Assembly (NCBI GenBank): GCA_002435825.1
Contig: DIVL01000056.1
Location: forward strand, 1-37,479
Source: Anaerolineaceae bacterium UBA6133
Lineage (GTDB): Bacteria > Chloroflexota > Anaerolineae > Anaerolineales > Anaerolineaceae
Length of the DNA: 37,479 bases
Direction of reading: 5' to 3'
The notes under the pieces are model-generated. The model saw nothing but the letters and a program-made list of their open reading frames with translations. It had not been told where the DNA came from and made no database searches. The translations under genes and the position numbers were made by a program. Below, one piece after another: positions 26,032-34,154 of the stretch. Within the stretch, counting starts at the first letter, position 1; every line of letters begins with the position of its first letter.

Positions 26032-28900
26032 TTTTACCCATCCAGTTCTCGACGGTTTCAATCGTGGGAATCTTAAATTCCTTCATCTTCACGCCGTTTT
26101 GCAGGTAGCCGAACTCTTCTAACTTGCGAGTGATTTCGCGGTTGATTATGATGATCGATTCGTCGATGGCCACTCGGGGGTTTACACCGTCGAAGACTAT
26201 CTTGTTCCAAGCATTGCTCAGCTCGCGTTCCTGCATGTAGCTCCCGGGCAGTTTGACCGGTTCCTGCAGCCATTTCCACTGCTCCAGGATCACCTCGCGG
26301 TGGTGTTCGGAGATAGGCGAATACTGGAACGCTTCCAAATTGGCCGAGTTCCACAGGTACTCCAGGCCGTAGTTGAGGATGAGCTGTTGCTGGAAATCAA
26401 TCTGGGTCTCAGTGGACATCCACCACTTCATAAACTCCCAGGATTCCTCCGGCCTGTCGGTGGATCCAAACATGATGCTGGCTTGCGCCGAGCCGGTGGC
26501 GTAGCGCAGTTCCCTGCCGTCAGGCAGCAATGTGGCCGGGTACAGGTCGATATCCCACAACCCGGCGATCTCCGGCGCGGCGGTGAGCAGTTTGATGTAA
26601 GTTTCAAAGTTGGAAACACCGATCGGCAGGCTTCCGTAGCGGAAGCTGTCATAAAAATTGGAGGTCGTCAGCGGCATACCGTAAATGGTGAAGCTCTCAG
26701 CCATGAATTTGATCGCCTGGATGGCTTCGTCGCTGCCCAACCCGGTTTCAAAGCCGTCAGCGCTGTAGAGTTCTGCGCCGTAATTGAAGATATAAGGCGC
26801 AGTCATCAGGTACGGCTTGGAGCCGCTACCGCTGGAAAGCGGGGTGTTGTAGTTCATGCCTTGGCGTTGCAATTCCGGCAGAATTTCAATGACCTCCTGC
26901 CAGGTGTGCGGGATGGGAATGCCCAACGACTCCATGATGTCAGTGCGGTAGAAGGTCACCCAGAAGTCTTGCGTTTCGGGGATGGCGTAGACCGAATCGT
27001 TGATGATATAGCTAAGCAGCGAACCGGGAGAATAGATTTGGATGAACTCATCAAAATCCGGGAAACTGCGCAGGTCCTTCAGCGCGTTGCGCACGGCCAA
27101 CTCATAGGGCTGATTGGTGCTGACGCCCAGGGCTACGTCCGGCTGAATACCGGCTGCATTTGCCAGTATCAGTTTGGATTCGTTCGGCATAATCGAAAAT
27201 TTGACGCGAATGCCGGTATCCGGCGTAAAGCGCTCATCCGTCATCGTCTGCAGCAGGTCGACGTACTGGCGCGGGCGGTTGACCCACACCTCAATCTCAT
27301 CCTCAGCGGCACCGATGGATTGGTATGGGTTCGGCCGGAACGAATAGAAGAAGCGTTTGGTGCCGTCGACAAAGGAAGTCACAAATGGCACCTGAACCTG
27401 CCCGGGAGCTGAGTCAGGCGAGTGTATGTAGACTTTATCCAATGCCAGCGGTTGACCTTGCAGCAGCGGCAGTACATTACCAAGCAGTTGGGCCGCTGAA
27501 CCAGAGCCTTCGGAGAACCGGTTCATCCGGGATGGGATCTTATCCGGGTCGGCGGCCAAAAAGCGGATGTTGTCGATCGCCATCTGATAAGAGAGTACTT
27601 CCTGTGAGCCGCCGCCCTGGTTAATCGATTCGAGCATACCCAGATCTTGTTCCAGGTCCACCGCAATGGCAAGCAACTGGTCTTTGATGTCCGGGATGTA
27701 ATCGGAGATGACCCATTCCTTAAACTGGTCGGTCTGGTTGCCAGTGAGCTTTTTGATCTCCAGCGAGAGAACGTTGATATCGATCAAGACCTTTTTAATT
27801 TTCTCTATGGCCGAGTTGTAAGGTGCATCATTGGCTTCGATGCCAAGGACGTGCCTGCCCTGGGTCAGGTAAATTTTGAACGGCGTGTCGCCGCCCAGGG
27901 TGATGTTGGTCCACTGCGTGGAATATGGGAATGGTATTTGGTCCAGTTCGTCGTATGGCAACTGGCCGTCGATGGTGATTTTCCGGAAAACGGTGAAGTT
28001 GTTCTTAAAGTTCTGCAGCGCTCGTAGGGTAATATTGTACATGCCGTCCTGCGGTACTTCAAATTCATAGTAGACAGCGCTGCCGCTGCGTTCCCAGCTG
28101 TCGCCGCCAATCGTGTTCAACAGCAGCTTATAGGTATCATATGGCGTCACTTCCAGGTTGCGGCTGTTGACGGGTCGGATGGAGGTGTCATTCTTGTAAT
28201 TGGGGAACTCGGCTTCCAATTCGATCAGTATGCCGGAGGAATCCGTCTTGGGATTCGCCGCCAGGTACTCCGTGTAAGTTGGGTTAGGCGCAAACGGCGC
28301 CAGGTAAACGCTGCCCAGCAGCATCGATTCGCGCGTCACCTTGAAATCAAATTCATGCTCGCCAGCGGTCAGGAAGAGTTGCGGAGGGTATTTTTGACTG
28401 AAATTCACGTCCCGCAGGATGACCTTCACCCAACGCAGCAGGCGTTCCTGCCGGATGAGAGCGTCATTGCCGTAACGATCCTGCGGAAAAGTATCGCGGG
28501 AGTTTTGATAGAAAATCGGGAACGCAATCCGTTGGGTATCCACCAGCGGGAAAGCGCCGTCGACCAGAAGTTGGCCTTCGGGAGCGTTGATGTAAGACTC
28601 GGTAGCCGCCATGTCAAACGCGACGGTATATTGCCCGTCTGCCGGGATGGATACGGTAAACTGGATGGCGTCACCCGGCCCCAGGAATACACTCGGTTTG
28701 TCATATTCAGCGGCGATCGCATGATCGCTCTGTGGCATTCCAAATGAATCTGCGCGGATTTCTATCGCGCTCCCGGCAGCGGCTGCCTGTGGCACCGGTG
28801 CAATTTGGCTGGCAGATTCCAGCCCCTCCGCCGAAACCGGCACAGCCGACAAAAGTAGGACAACAGCAACCAGCAATCTAAGTAATCGGACAACCCTCAT
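26021..28900 (-). CDS. Large extracellular solute-binding protein with N-terminal carbohydrate-binding-like domains
   Basis: This 959-aa protein has a signal peptide (MRVVRLLRLLVAVVLLL, cleavage near VSA/EG) and no lipobox. Residues ~35-240 and ~245-390 are two beta-sandwich segments (FTVSIPADGQYTVAFDMAA; YEFEVPQDGMYNITLRAL) that look like CBM-type modules. A helical linker spans ~395-500. From ~533 onward (EIEVWVNRPRQYVDLLQTM) a family-1 solute-binding domain follows with GIQPDVALGVS, YAIPETQDFWVTFYRTDIME and a PEESWEFMKWWMS hinge. It is about twice the length of normal binding proteins. The ATG at 28900 has GGAG at proper spacing; a TTG at 28924 is less likely. It probably captures oligosaccharides while holding polymer. 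It sits directly before permease pair A. Confidence 0.88.
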   Translation of the reverse strand: MRVVRLLRLLVAVVLLLSAVPVSAEGLESASQIAPVPQAAAAGSAIEIRADSFGMPQSDHAIAAEYDKPSVFLGPGDAIQFTVSIPADGQYTVAFDMAATESYINAPEGQLLVDGAFPLVDTQRIAFPIFYQNSRDTFPQDRYGNDALIRQERLLRWVKVILRDVNFSQKYPPQLFLTAGEHEFDFKVTRESMLLGSVYLAPFAPNPTYTEYLAANPKTDSSGILIELEAEFPNYKNDTSIRPVNSRNLEVTPYDTYKLLLNTIGGDSWERSGSAVYYEFEVPQDGMYNITLRALQNFKNNFTVFRKITIDGQLPYDELDQIPFPYSTQWTNITLGGDTPFKIYLTQGRHVLGIEANDAPYNSAIEKIKKVLIDINVLSLEIKKLTGNQTDQFKEWVISDYIPDIKDQLLAIAVDLEQDLGMLESINQGGGSQEVLSYQMAIDNIRFLAADPDKIPSRMNRFSEGSGSAAQLLGNVLPLLQGQPLALDKVYIHSPDSAPGQVQVPFVTSFVDGTKRFFYSFRPNPYQSIGAAEDEIEVWVNRPRQYVDLLQTMTDERFTPDTGIRVKFSIMPNESKLILANAAGIQPDVALGVSTNQPYELAVRNALKDLRSFPDFDEFIQIYSPGSLLSYIINDSVYAIPETQDFWVTFYRTDIMESLGIPIPHTWQEVIEILPELQRQGMNYNTPLSSGSGSKPYLMTAPYIFNYGAELYSADGFETGLGSDEAIQAIKFMAESFTIYGMPLTTSNFYDSFRYGSLPIGVSNFETYIKLLTAAPEIAGLWDIDLYPATLLPDGRELRYATGSAQASIMFGSTDRPEESWEFMKWWMSTETQIDFQQQLILNYGLEYLWNSANLEAFQYSPISEHHREVILEQWKWLQEPVKLPGSYMQERELSNAWNKIVFDGVNPRVAIDESIIIINREITRKLEEFGYLQNGVKMKEFKIPTIETVENWMGKNGQ

Positions 28901-28940
28901 TGGAAACTCCAGCCGTGAGATCAAACAAGGTCTAATTCCC

Positions 28941-28974
28941 AGGATGGGCGTCGTGTCTCCACGACGCCCATCCT
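28941..28974 (-). promoter_or_regulatory. Intercistronic hairpin after the solute-binding gene
   Basis: A perfect 15-bp stem (28941-28955 with 28960-28974) closes a 4-nt loop, 12 nt after the stop of the upstream gene. On the minus strand it is followed by GGGAATTAGA, so there is no U-run and full termination is unlikely. It resembles mRNA-protecting or partial-attenuation structures placed after solute-binding genes to raise their level above that of the permeases. Confidence 0.8.
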
Positions 28975-28985
28975 CATTGATACTG

Positions 28986-30437
28986 CTACTTATTCATTTC
29001 TGCGGCAGCGTCTGCCAGGATCTTGTTGGCAAACTCTTCCAATTTCGCAGCGTAGTCCTCATATTTGTAACGACCGTCGTTCGCAAAATTGAACATGAAC
29101 CACATATTGACATCTTTGTCTTCACCGATGTCAATACCGGGTTTGCCTTCCCAGCGGGCATTGATGTAGCCGGGCACAATCTTGGCCAGTGATTCGATCA
29201 TGCTGTTGTCCAGATTTTCCAGCGCAGCCAGGATACCGGGCTTGTCCACGAACTCTTTGTAGAGTTCCAGCGAAGCGTCGTCAACCGAGACGGGTATCTT
29301 TGGTGCAGAACCCGCGGCTCTGGCCAGTTCCGCTTCCTTCATGTAGGCTTCTTTCGAGAAGGTCATCCACTTGGCGAAATTGTAGGCTTCTTCCAGGTTG
29401 GCGGTCGTCTTGGAAACCACCATCACGTCGAAGACAATAGCCTGGTTGCCGCCCGGAACGCCGACAAAGTCCCAATCAAACGTGGCGCTCGAAACATAAC
29501 CCGGCACTGACCAGGAGGCATCCCAGCGCATGCCGACTTCCTGGTTCAGGAACAGTTCCCACGGGCCGGTAGATTTGAAGTTAGTCTTCTGCTCGTCGGT
29601 CAGGCCTTGCCAGGTGTACGGCTTCATTTCACCGGTCTTGGCAATGGCCTCTTTGAAAGTGACGGAGTTGTAATTCATCTTTTCACCGTCGTAGCTGAAC
29701 CACTTCAAATTCGGATCGATGGCGTTGGAATACCAGCCAGTAACAAATTCCTGCTCGTCCAGGCCCAGGATGCCCTTGGAAACATTGTTCAAACCAACCA
29801 CAGCGTCATTCCACTCTTCCAGGGTGAAACCATATTCCGGGGCGTCCATATTGGCGGCTTCATATAGGTCTTTATTGACAAAGTAGCCCATGACGAATTG
29901 GGCAGCTGGCAGACCGAGGACCTTGCCGGAGTAGGTGAAGGAATCCTTCAATACCTCGGGCACATCCGCCCAGTCGGGGTCTTCGGCGGTGAACTCGGAA
30001 AGATCAGCCACCCAGCCGTTCTGAACATACAGCGGCACGTTGTTGGCCATGAATACATCGGGCAGTTCGCCCTTGGCCGCAAAGGCCGTCAGGTTGGCTT
30101 CCCAGCCGCCCTCGGCAGACATGTCCACGAACTCGATGGTCACGTTCGGGTGCAGGTCAGTATAAGCCTTGACCAACTGCCGCTGGATATTGTTTTCCTC
30201 TTCAGTACCCAGGTTCCAGTTAGCATAGGTCAGTGTCACCGGTTCGGCAGCAGGCGGCTCGGCGGCGGGCGGTTCGGTAGCGGGCGGCTCGGCGGCGGGC
30301 GGTTCGGTGGGTGCGTCGGTCGGTTCTTCCGGTGCAATGGGCGGGGTCGTAACGGTCGGGGTCGCAGCGGAAGAGCAAGCGGCCAGCACAAAGACAGCAA
30401 TTAGGGTCAGACTGATTAACGTAGCAAACTTTTTCAT
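28986..30437 (-). CDS. Sugar ABC transporter solute-binding lipoprotein (family 1)
   Basis: This 483-aa lipoprotein starts MKKFATLISLTLIAVFVLAAC, with the lipobox LAAC and Cys21. A Pro/Ala/Glu/Thr-rich linker (about 22-65) follows, then a family-1 binding domain: VTLTYANWNLGTEEENN, KGELPDVFMANNVPLYVQNGW, VMGYFVNKDLYEAANM, a hinge near AYNFAKWMTFSKEAYMKE. It is anchored outside the membrane and delivers sugars to a CUT1 permease pair. I chose ATG 30437 because AGGAGA lies before it; an in-frame ATG at 30539 would put 34 charged residues before the signal peptide. It is the second gene of the operon, 131 nt after GH94. The hairpin behind it may raise its mRNA level, as expected for a binding protein. 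Confidence 0.93.
   Translation of the reverse strand: MKKFATLISLTLIAVFVLAACSSAATPTVTTPPIAPEEPTDAPTEPPAAEPPATEPPAAEPPAAEPVTLTYANWNLGTEEENNIQRQLVKAYTDLHPNVTIEFVDMSAEGGWEANLTAFAAKGELPDVFMANNVPLYVQNGWVADLSEFTAEDPDWADVPEVLKDSFTYSGKVLGLPAAQFVMGYFVNKDLYEAANMDAPEYGFTLEEWNDAVVGLNNVSKGILGLDEQEFVTGWYSNAIDPNLKWFSYDGEKMNYNSVTFKEAIAKTGEMKPYTWQGLTDEQKTNFKSTGPWELFLNQEVGMRWDASWSVPGYVSSATFDWDFVGVPGGNQAIVFDVMVVSKTTANLEEAYNFAKWMTFSKEAYMKEAELARAAGSAPKIPVSVDDASLELYKEFVDKPGILAALENLDNSMIESLAKIVPGYINARWEGKPGIDIGEDKDVNMWFMFNFANDGRYKYEDYAAKLEEFANKILADAAAEMNK
30253..30308. repeat. 30-bp-period coding repeat in the lipoprotein linker
   Basis: A 26-bp GGCGG-rich unit occurs at 30253-30278 and again at 30283-30308, with a period of 30 bp. 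It encodes the PPAAEPPATEPP-type linker. Such low-complexity linkers are common in exported lipoproteins and can vary in copy number. Confidence 0.7.
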
Positions 30438-30568
30438 GTGATTTATCTCCTCTTGAATATTGAGCAAATTTTGAAAGTCAAAAAAACGTTGGTGGTCATT
30501 GTTGTTAATTTTCTCTTTCTCTCTCCTTTTCATGCCCATTCATGCAACTTAATGGGTTTATTTTCAGG

Positions 30569-32944
30569 TTAGCCCAACAAAACTTCAACGACATGATTCT
30601 TTCCGTCCGCAAAGACCGGGATCAGCTGGTCGCCTACGGGATTTCCATCCACGCGCATGGATTGCACACCGTGGTTCAAGTGGGCGGGGTTCTGGACGGT
30701 AATTTGATAAGTAGCGCCGTGGAACTTTCGTGTGACCTTGAAGCCGTCCCACTGCGCCGGAATGGATGGGTCCACCAGCAGTCCGTCCGGCTGCGGTCGA
30801 ATCCCCAGGATCCAGTGTGTGGCCACGCGGTGCAGCCACTGCGAGGAACCCGTATACCAGGTCCACCCACCACGGCCGTAATACTCGGAGAGTGGGCCGT
30901 CGATGTTGCCCGGCGTCACATAAGGCTCGGCTTTGTAGGTATCAATATCCTGGCTGCGGTTGGGCGGACAGATTTTGCGGAAGGCTTCATAAGCTCGCTC
31001 GGCCTGCCCCGCCAGCGTATAAGCCCACACCGACCAGGTGGCCGCGTGCGTATACACGCCGCCGTTCTCGCGCAGGCCGGGGGCGTACCGCGTGATGTAG
31101 CCAATGTCTGGCCGCGGCTTGGTGAAGGCGGGATAATTCAACAGGGTGCCAAAATCCTTCAACAGGTATTTCGTCACCGAGTCCATGGCTGTTTGTGCGC
31201 GATCCTCTGGCGCAATCCCACTGATCACCGCCCAGTTGTTGGGCATGAGGAAAATTTTGCCTTCTTCGTTGCCCTCGGAGCCCAGCAGCATGCCATCGTC
31301 GGTGGTCGCCTGCAAGTACCAAGCGCCGTCCCAGCCGTAGCGGTTGAGCGCATCCTTCAGGCTCTCGCGCACCACGGCGCATTTTTCAGCAAACGCGCTG
31401 TCACCGCGCGCCTGGGCCAGCGGGATGAAATTGCCCAGGATCATGTAGAGAAACTCGCCGACCCAGAAGCTCTCACCCTTCATCAGAGTGCCGACCGCGC
31501 TCAAGCCGTCGTTCCAGTCGTGGTCGCCCATCAGCGGCACGCCGCGTGGCGAGAAGCGCGAGAAAGAGCGCTCGATAGCCCGCTTGCAGTGGTCGTAGAG
31601 CGGCTCAGCCGGGCCGTTCAGGTAAGGGGCTTTTTCATCCAGTATGGCAAAATCAGCCGTTTCCATGAGATAAGCATCCAGGATGAAGGGCAGCCACAAC
31701 AAATCATCGGAACAGTTGGTGCGCGGCCCGCCACCGCGGATGGAAAACCACCAGTGGTATACGTCACCCTCAATAAACTGGTGCGCCGCGTGCATCAGCA
31801 GTTGTTTTTTGGTGTATTCCGGTTCACTGACCAGGAAGATCTGGCTGTCCTGCAGTTGGTCGCGGTAGCCGATGCCTGCCGAAACCTGGTAGAGCCCCGA
31901 TTTTCCCCACAGCCGACCGGAAATCGACTGGTACTTGAGCCAGTAATTCGTCATGAAGTTCAGGGCTTCGTCAGGGGTTTCCACCACCTCGGTGTCGATG
32001 AAGCGCGACCAGAAGGCCTTCACTTCCTGCAGGGCCTGCGCGCTTTTGGCCGGCGCTGTATAGCGGTGGATCAGTTCGTTGGCATCTTCCTTACCATCCT
32101 CGGCTGCGCCAAGCGTGAACACGATGGTTTTCGACTCGCCGGGAGCCAGGGTTACCTGCACCTGCAAAGCGGCGATGGCATCGGTAAAGCGCCCACTGCG
32201 GCCAGCCAGTTCGCTGTCCAGCATGGCCTGCGGCCGGTCGTCGTTGCGGTACATGCCGATGAACGACTCTTTATCGCAATCGAACGACTTAACCGGCTCG
32301 CTTACCGCCATGAAGGCGGTGTATGGCCAGTCGATGTTGTTGTACCGACCCTTATCGTCGGGGAAACCCCACAGGTATTTGCGCGCGTAAAGCGTGCTGG
32401 CGCCCAGGTTAGCCGAGGTGGCGATGAACAACTTGTGAAACTCGCGGTGCTCATCTGGCGCAAACCCCAACAGCCATTCAACGTAAGAGGTCACGTCCAG
32501 CTTGCGCGTTTCGGCGCTCTGGTTGGTCAGTTTAATTTCAAAAATCTCCACCGGGTCACTGGCGGAGACAAAATTGGTCAATTCGCTTTCGATATCTTCA
32601 ATGGTCTGGAAAAATTTGGAATAGCCGATGCCGTGTATGACTTTGAACGCCTGATATGGGTGCATTACCGGCTTATAGGTCGCCGACCAATAAACGTTGC
32701 GCTCGAGATCGCGGATGTAAAAATACTTGCCCCAGTTATCCTTGACCAGGTCCTGGAAGGAACGCGTCAGACGGTTCTGACCGGCGTTACCGCGCCAGCT
32801 GAAACCAGACCCCGTTTGTGAAACCAACATGCCATAATCGCCGTTGCTGATCACATTTCCCCAAGGTTTGGGGGTCAACGGGTTGGTGATTACATATTCT
32901 CTGCCATCTTCCGAAAAATAACCATAAGGGTTCGCTAATTTCAT
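30569..32944 (-). CDS. GH94-family sugar phosphorylase
   Basis: This 791-aa protein has no signal peptide. The order fits GH94: an N-terminal beta-sandwich (ITNPLTPKPWGNVISNGDYGMLVS), then an (alpha/alpha)6 barrel with GIGYRDQLQDSQ (357-368), HQFIEGDVYHWW, RTNCSDDLLWLP (408-419) and GDHDWNDGL. The DWND motif (476-479) carries the general acid of the family. Length equals that of cellobiose/laminaribiose-type phosphorylases (~800 aa) and is shorter than the ~1100-aa 1,2-beta-oligoglucan phosphorylases. It should convert a beta-glucoside plus phosphate into alpha-glucose-1-phosphate. The linkage is not decidable by eye; the GH144 genes in the same operon suggest a beta-1,2-linked disaccharide such as sophorose. 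It is the first gene of the operon, with GAGGT upstream and the promoter/operator about 90-140 bp away. Confidence 0.9.
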   Translation of the reverse strand: MKLANPYGYFSEDGREYVITNPLTPKPWGNVISNGDYGMLVSQTGSGFSWRGNAGQNRLTRSFQDLVKDNWGKYFYIRDLERNVYWSATYKPVMHPYQAFKVIHGIGYSKFFQTIEDIESELTNFVSASDPVEIFEIKLTNQSAETRKLDVTSYVEWLLGFAPDEHREFHKLFIATSANLGASTLYARKYLWGFPDDKGRYNNIDWPYTAFMAVSEPVKSFDCDKESFIGMYRNDDRPQAMLDSELAGRSGRFTDAIAALQVQVTLAPGESKTIVFTLGAAEDGKEDANELIHRYTAPAKSAQALQEVKAFWSRFIDTEVVETPDEALNFMTNYWLKYQSISGRLWGKSGLYQVSAGIGYRDQLQDSQIFLVSEPEYTKKQLLMHAAHQFIEGDVYHWWFSIRGGGPRTNCSDDLLWLPFILDAYLMETADFAILDEKAPYLNGPAEPLYDHCKRAIERSFSRFSPRGVPLMGDHDWNDGLSAVGTLMKGESFWVGEFLYMILGNFIPLAQARGDSAFAEKCAVVRESLKDALNRYGWDGAWYLQATTDDGMLLGSEGNEEGKIFLMPNNWAVISGIAPEDRAQTAMDSVTKYLLKDFGTLLNYPAFTKPRPDIGYITRYAPGLRENGGVYTHAATWSVWAYTLAGQAERAYEAFRKICPPNRSQDIDTYKAEPYVTPGNIDGPLSEYYGRGGWTWYTGSSQWLHRVATHWILGIRPQPDGLLVDPSIPAQWDGFKVTRKFHGATYQITVQNPAHLNHGVQSMRVDGNPVGDQLIPVFADGKNHVVEVLLG

Positions 32945-33032
32945 CCGGTTGACCTCGAAGGAAGAAGAATATCAATTGTGAAAGCTACCAAACCTCGCCA
33001 AATGCAATTTCTCCATAGCCGCCTGTCGCTAG

Positions 33033-33046
33033 GTGAAACGTTTCAC
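33033..33046. promoter_or_regulatory. LacI-type operator of the sugar operon
   Basis: GTGAAACGTTTCAC is a perfect 14-bp palindrome with the central CG typical of LacI-family operators. It lies about 12 nt downstream of the -10 element on the minus strand, covering roughly +5 to +18. Bound LacI protein there would block transcription. I saw no second copy in the window. Confidence 0.85.
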
Positions 33047-33057
33047 TGGTACATTTA

Positions 33058-33086
33058 TTTATAACAACTTCTTGTTAAAAAGTCAA
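33058..33086 (-). promoter_or_regulatory. Sigma70-type promoter of the sugar operon
   Basis: On the minus strand TTGACT (33086-33081) and TATAAA (33063-33058) are separated by exactly 17 bp. Transcription should start near 33051, giving a leader of about 100 nt before the GH94 ATG at 32944. This is the clearest promoter of the window. It sits just inside the border of the right direct repeat. Confidence 0.85.
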
Positions 33087-33090
33087 TACT

Positions 33091-33286
33091 TTTACGATAT
33101 TGAACGCTTTTAGTCTACATCCTCTCACAAGGAAATACTATCGATAATATAAGCTTTACTGTGCAAAACAAGCATGATGCAAAATAGCGCCCCGCCTCAT
33201 TTTTTATGCACTCCCCAACCAGGGAATTGACGTAATTCGAAAATTTTTTCCTGGAAGACTTTCCCGTATCATCCCGCAGGTGGTAA
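33091..33286. repeat. Right copy of the ~197-bp direct repeat
   Basis: This 196-bp segment aligns in the same orientation with 12023-12220. The first ~95 bp from 33099 differ at only two positions; the second half is more diverged. It lies between the promoter of the sugar operon and the deoxynucleoside kinase gene, and its right part probably belongs to the kinase's upstream region. No gene lies in it. Confidence 0.92.
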
Positions 33287-33395
33287 CATTACTCACAGTT
33301 TATTACCTTGGTAATTGTCATTTTATGCATATAAAGTCTATTATCAACCAAGCAGATTGCCCTATATTTTTTACGGACAGGTTGGAGAGAATAAT

Positions 33396-34115
33396 ATGAA
33401 TCAAACTCTTAAAAACGAGCAGCGTCTGATTGTCCTGGCAGGAAATATTGGCAGTGGAAAGACCTCCCTCACCCAGCAGCTCAGCCAACACTTCGGTTGG
33501 CAGGCATCCTATGAGTCGGTTGACAACAACCCCTATTTGGCCGATTTCTACGCGGATATGCGCGCCTGGGCATTTCATCTTCAAATGTACTTTCTGGGCA
33601 ACCGCGCCCAAGAGGTCGAAGCCCTGCTGAGCTCTGGTCGCTCTGCCATCATGGACCGCAGCATTTACGAGGATGCCCACATTTTTGTGCGCGCGCTGCA
33701 TGAAATGAATAATCTCTCGGACCGGGACTACCACGCCTACTTCAAATTGTACGAGCTGGTCCTCAGGCAGCTTCCCAAGCCCTCGCTCCTCATCCGCCTG
33801 GTCGCGCCGGTTGAGACCCTGCTTGAAAGGATCCGGCAGCGTGCCCGTTCGATTGAAGACACGATCGATCCTGACTACCTGCGCCTGCTCGACGGCTACT
33901 ACCAACAGTGGGCGTTGGAATACTCCGAAAGCCCCGTCCTGACGGTCAACAGCCAGCTTTTTGACTTCGTCAACGATCCCCAGCATCTCCAGCAGATCAT
34001 CGACGGGATCGAGCACTGCCTCACCACCACCTCCAGCCTGAGCCTGTCCGAGCCGGCTGGCAGCCATGAACAAGGTCATTACACTTTTAGAGTAAACAAA
34101 GAATTTGATGCTTAA
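33396..34115 (+). CDS. Deoxynucleoside kinase (dNK/dGK-dAK family)
   Basis: This 239-aa cytoplasmic enzyme transfers phosphate from NTP to deoxynucleosides. It has a P-loop GNIGSGKT (16-23), an EsvdnNPYL-type segment (YESVDNNPYLADFY), the IMDRSIYEDAHIF motif with the DRS signature, and a lid region with RIRQRARSIED. This combination is typical of deoxyadenosine/deoxyguanosine kinases of the dNK family; base specificity cannot be told. GGAGAG precedes ATG 33396. An in-frame TTG at 33315 would add 27 residues with no good ribosome site, so I reject it. The C-terminal ~25 residues look non-conserved. Its promoter region includes the right direct repeat, which suggests that before the cassette it was divergent from the SPFH gene. 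Confidence 0.92.
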   Translation: MNQTLKNEQRLIVLAGNIGSGKTSLTQQLSQHFGWQASYESVDNNPYLADFYADMRAWAFHLQMYFLGNRAQEVEALLSSGRSAIMDRSIYEDAHIFVRALHEMNNLSDRDYHAYFKLYELVLRQLPKPSLLIRLVAPVETLLERIRQRARSIEDTIDPDYLRLLDGYYQQWALEYSESPVLTVNSQLFDFVNDPQHLQQIIDGIEHCLTTTSSLSLSEPAGSHEQGHYTFRVNKEFDA

Positions 34116-34154
34116 ATATGTCAGTTATGCGAGATCGAACTAGGATGTTGCCTA

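Larger units (their letters stand above)
12221..33090. mobile_element. 21-kb sugar-operon cassette bounded by direct repeats
   Basis: Everything between the two direct repeats is one unit: the 13-gene minus-strand operon plus its own promoter and operator. The -35 hexamer (33081-33086) ends only four bases inside the right repeat boundary (33091), and the last gene ends 28 bp from the left boundary. There is no integrase, transposase or terminal inverted repeat inside. The layout fits integration by single crossover of a circular or duplicated segment carrying the ~197-bp homology, or a larger past rearrangement. 'Mobile' is an inference from structure only. Confidence 0.5.

Noticed and set aside
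30240..30320. A CRISPR-like or regulatory array
   Set aside because: The repeats are in frame, have a 30-bp period without spacers, and encode a Pro/Ala/Glu linker.
30542..32821. A 759-residue open frame on the plus strand opposite GH94
   Set aside because: It is a mirror of a clear GH94 gene in a GC-rich region; the translation is low-complexity in Val/Arg/Gln/His with no recognisable domain.
12221..33090. A transposon with a target-site duplication
   Set aside because: The flanking repeats are ~197 bp, far longer than transposase-made duplications, and no transposase or terminal inverted repeat was found.
33318..34079. A 253-residue minus-strand frame opposite the deoxynucleoside kinase
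   Set aside because: The kinase has P-loop and DRS motifs and a good ribosome site; the opposite frame has none.
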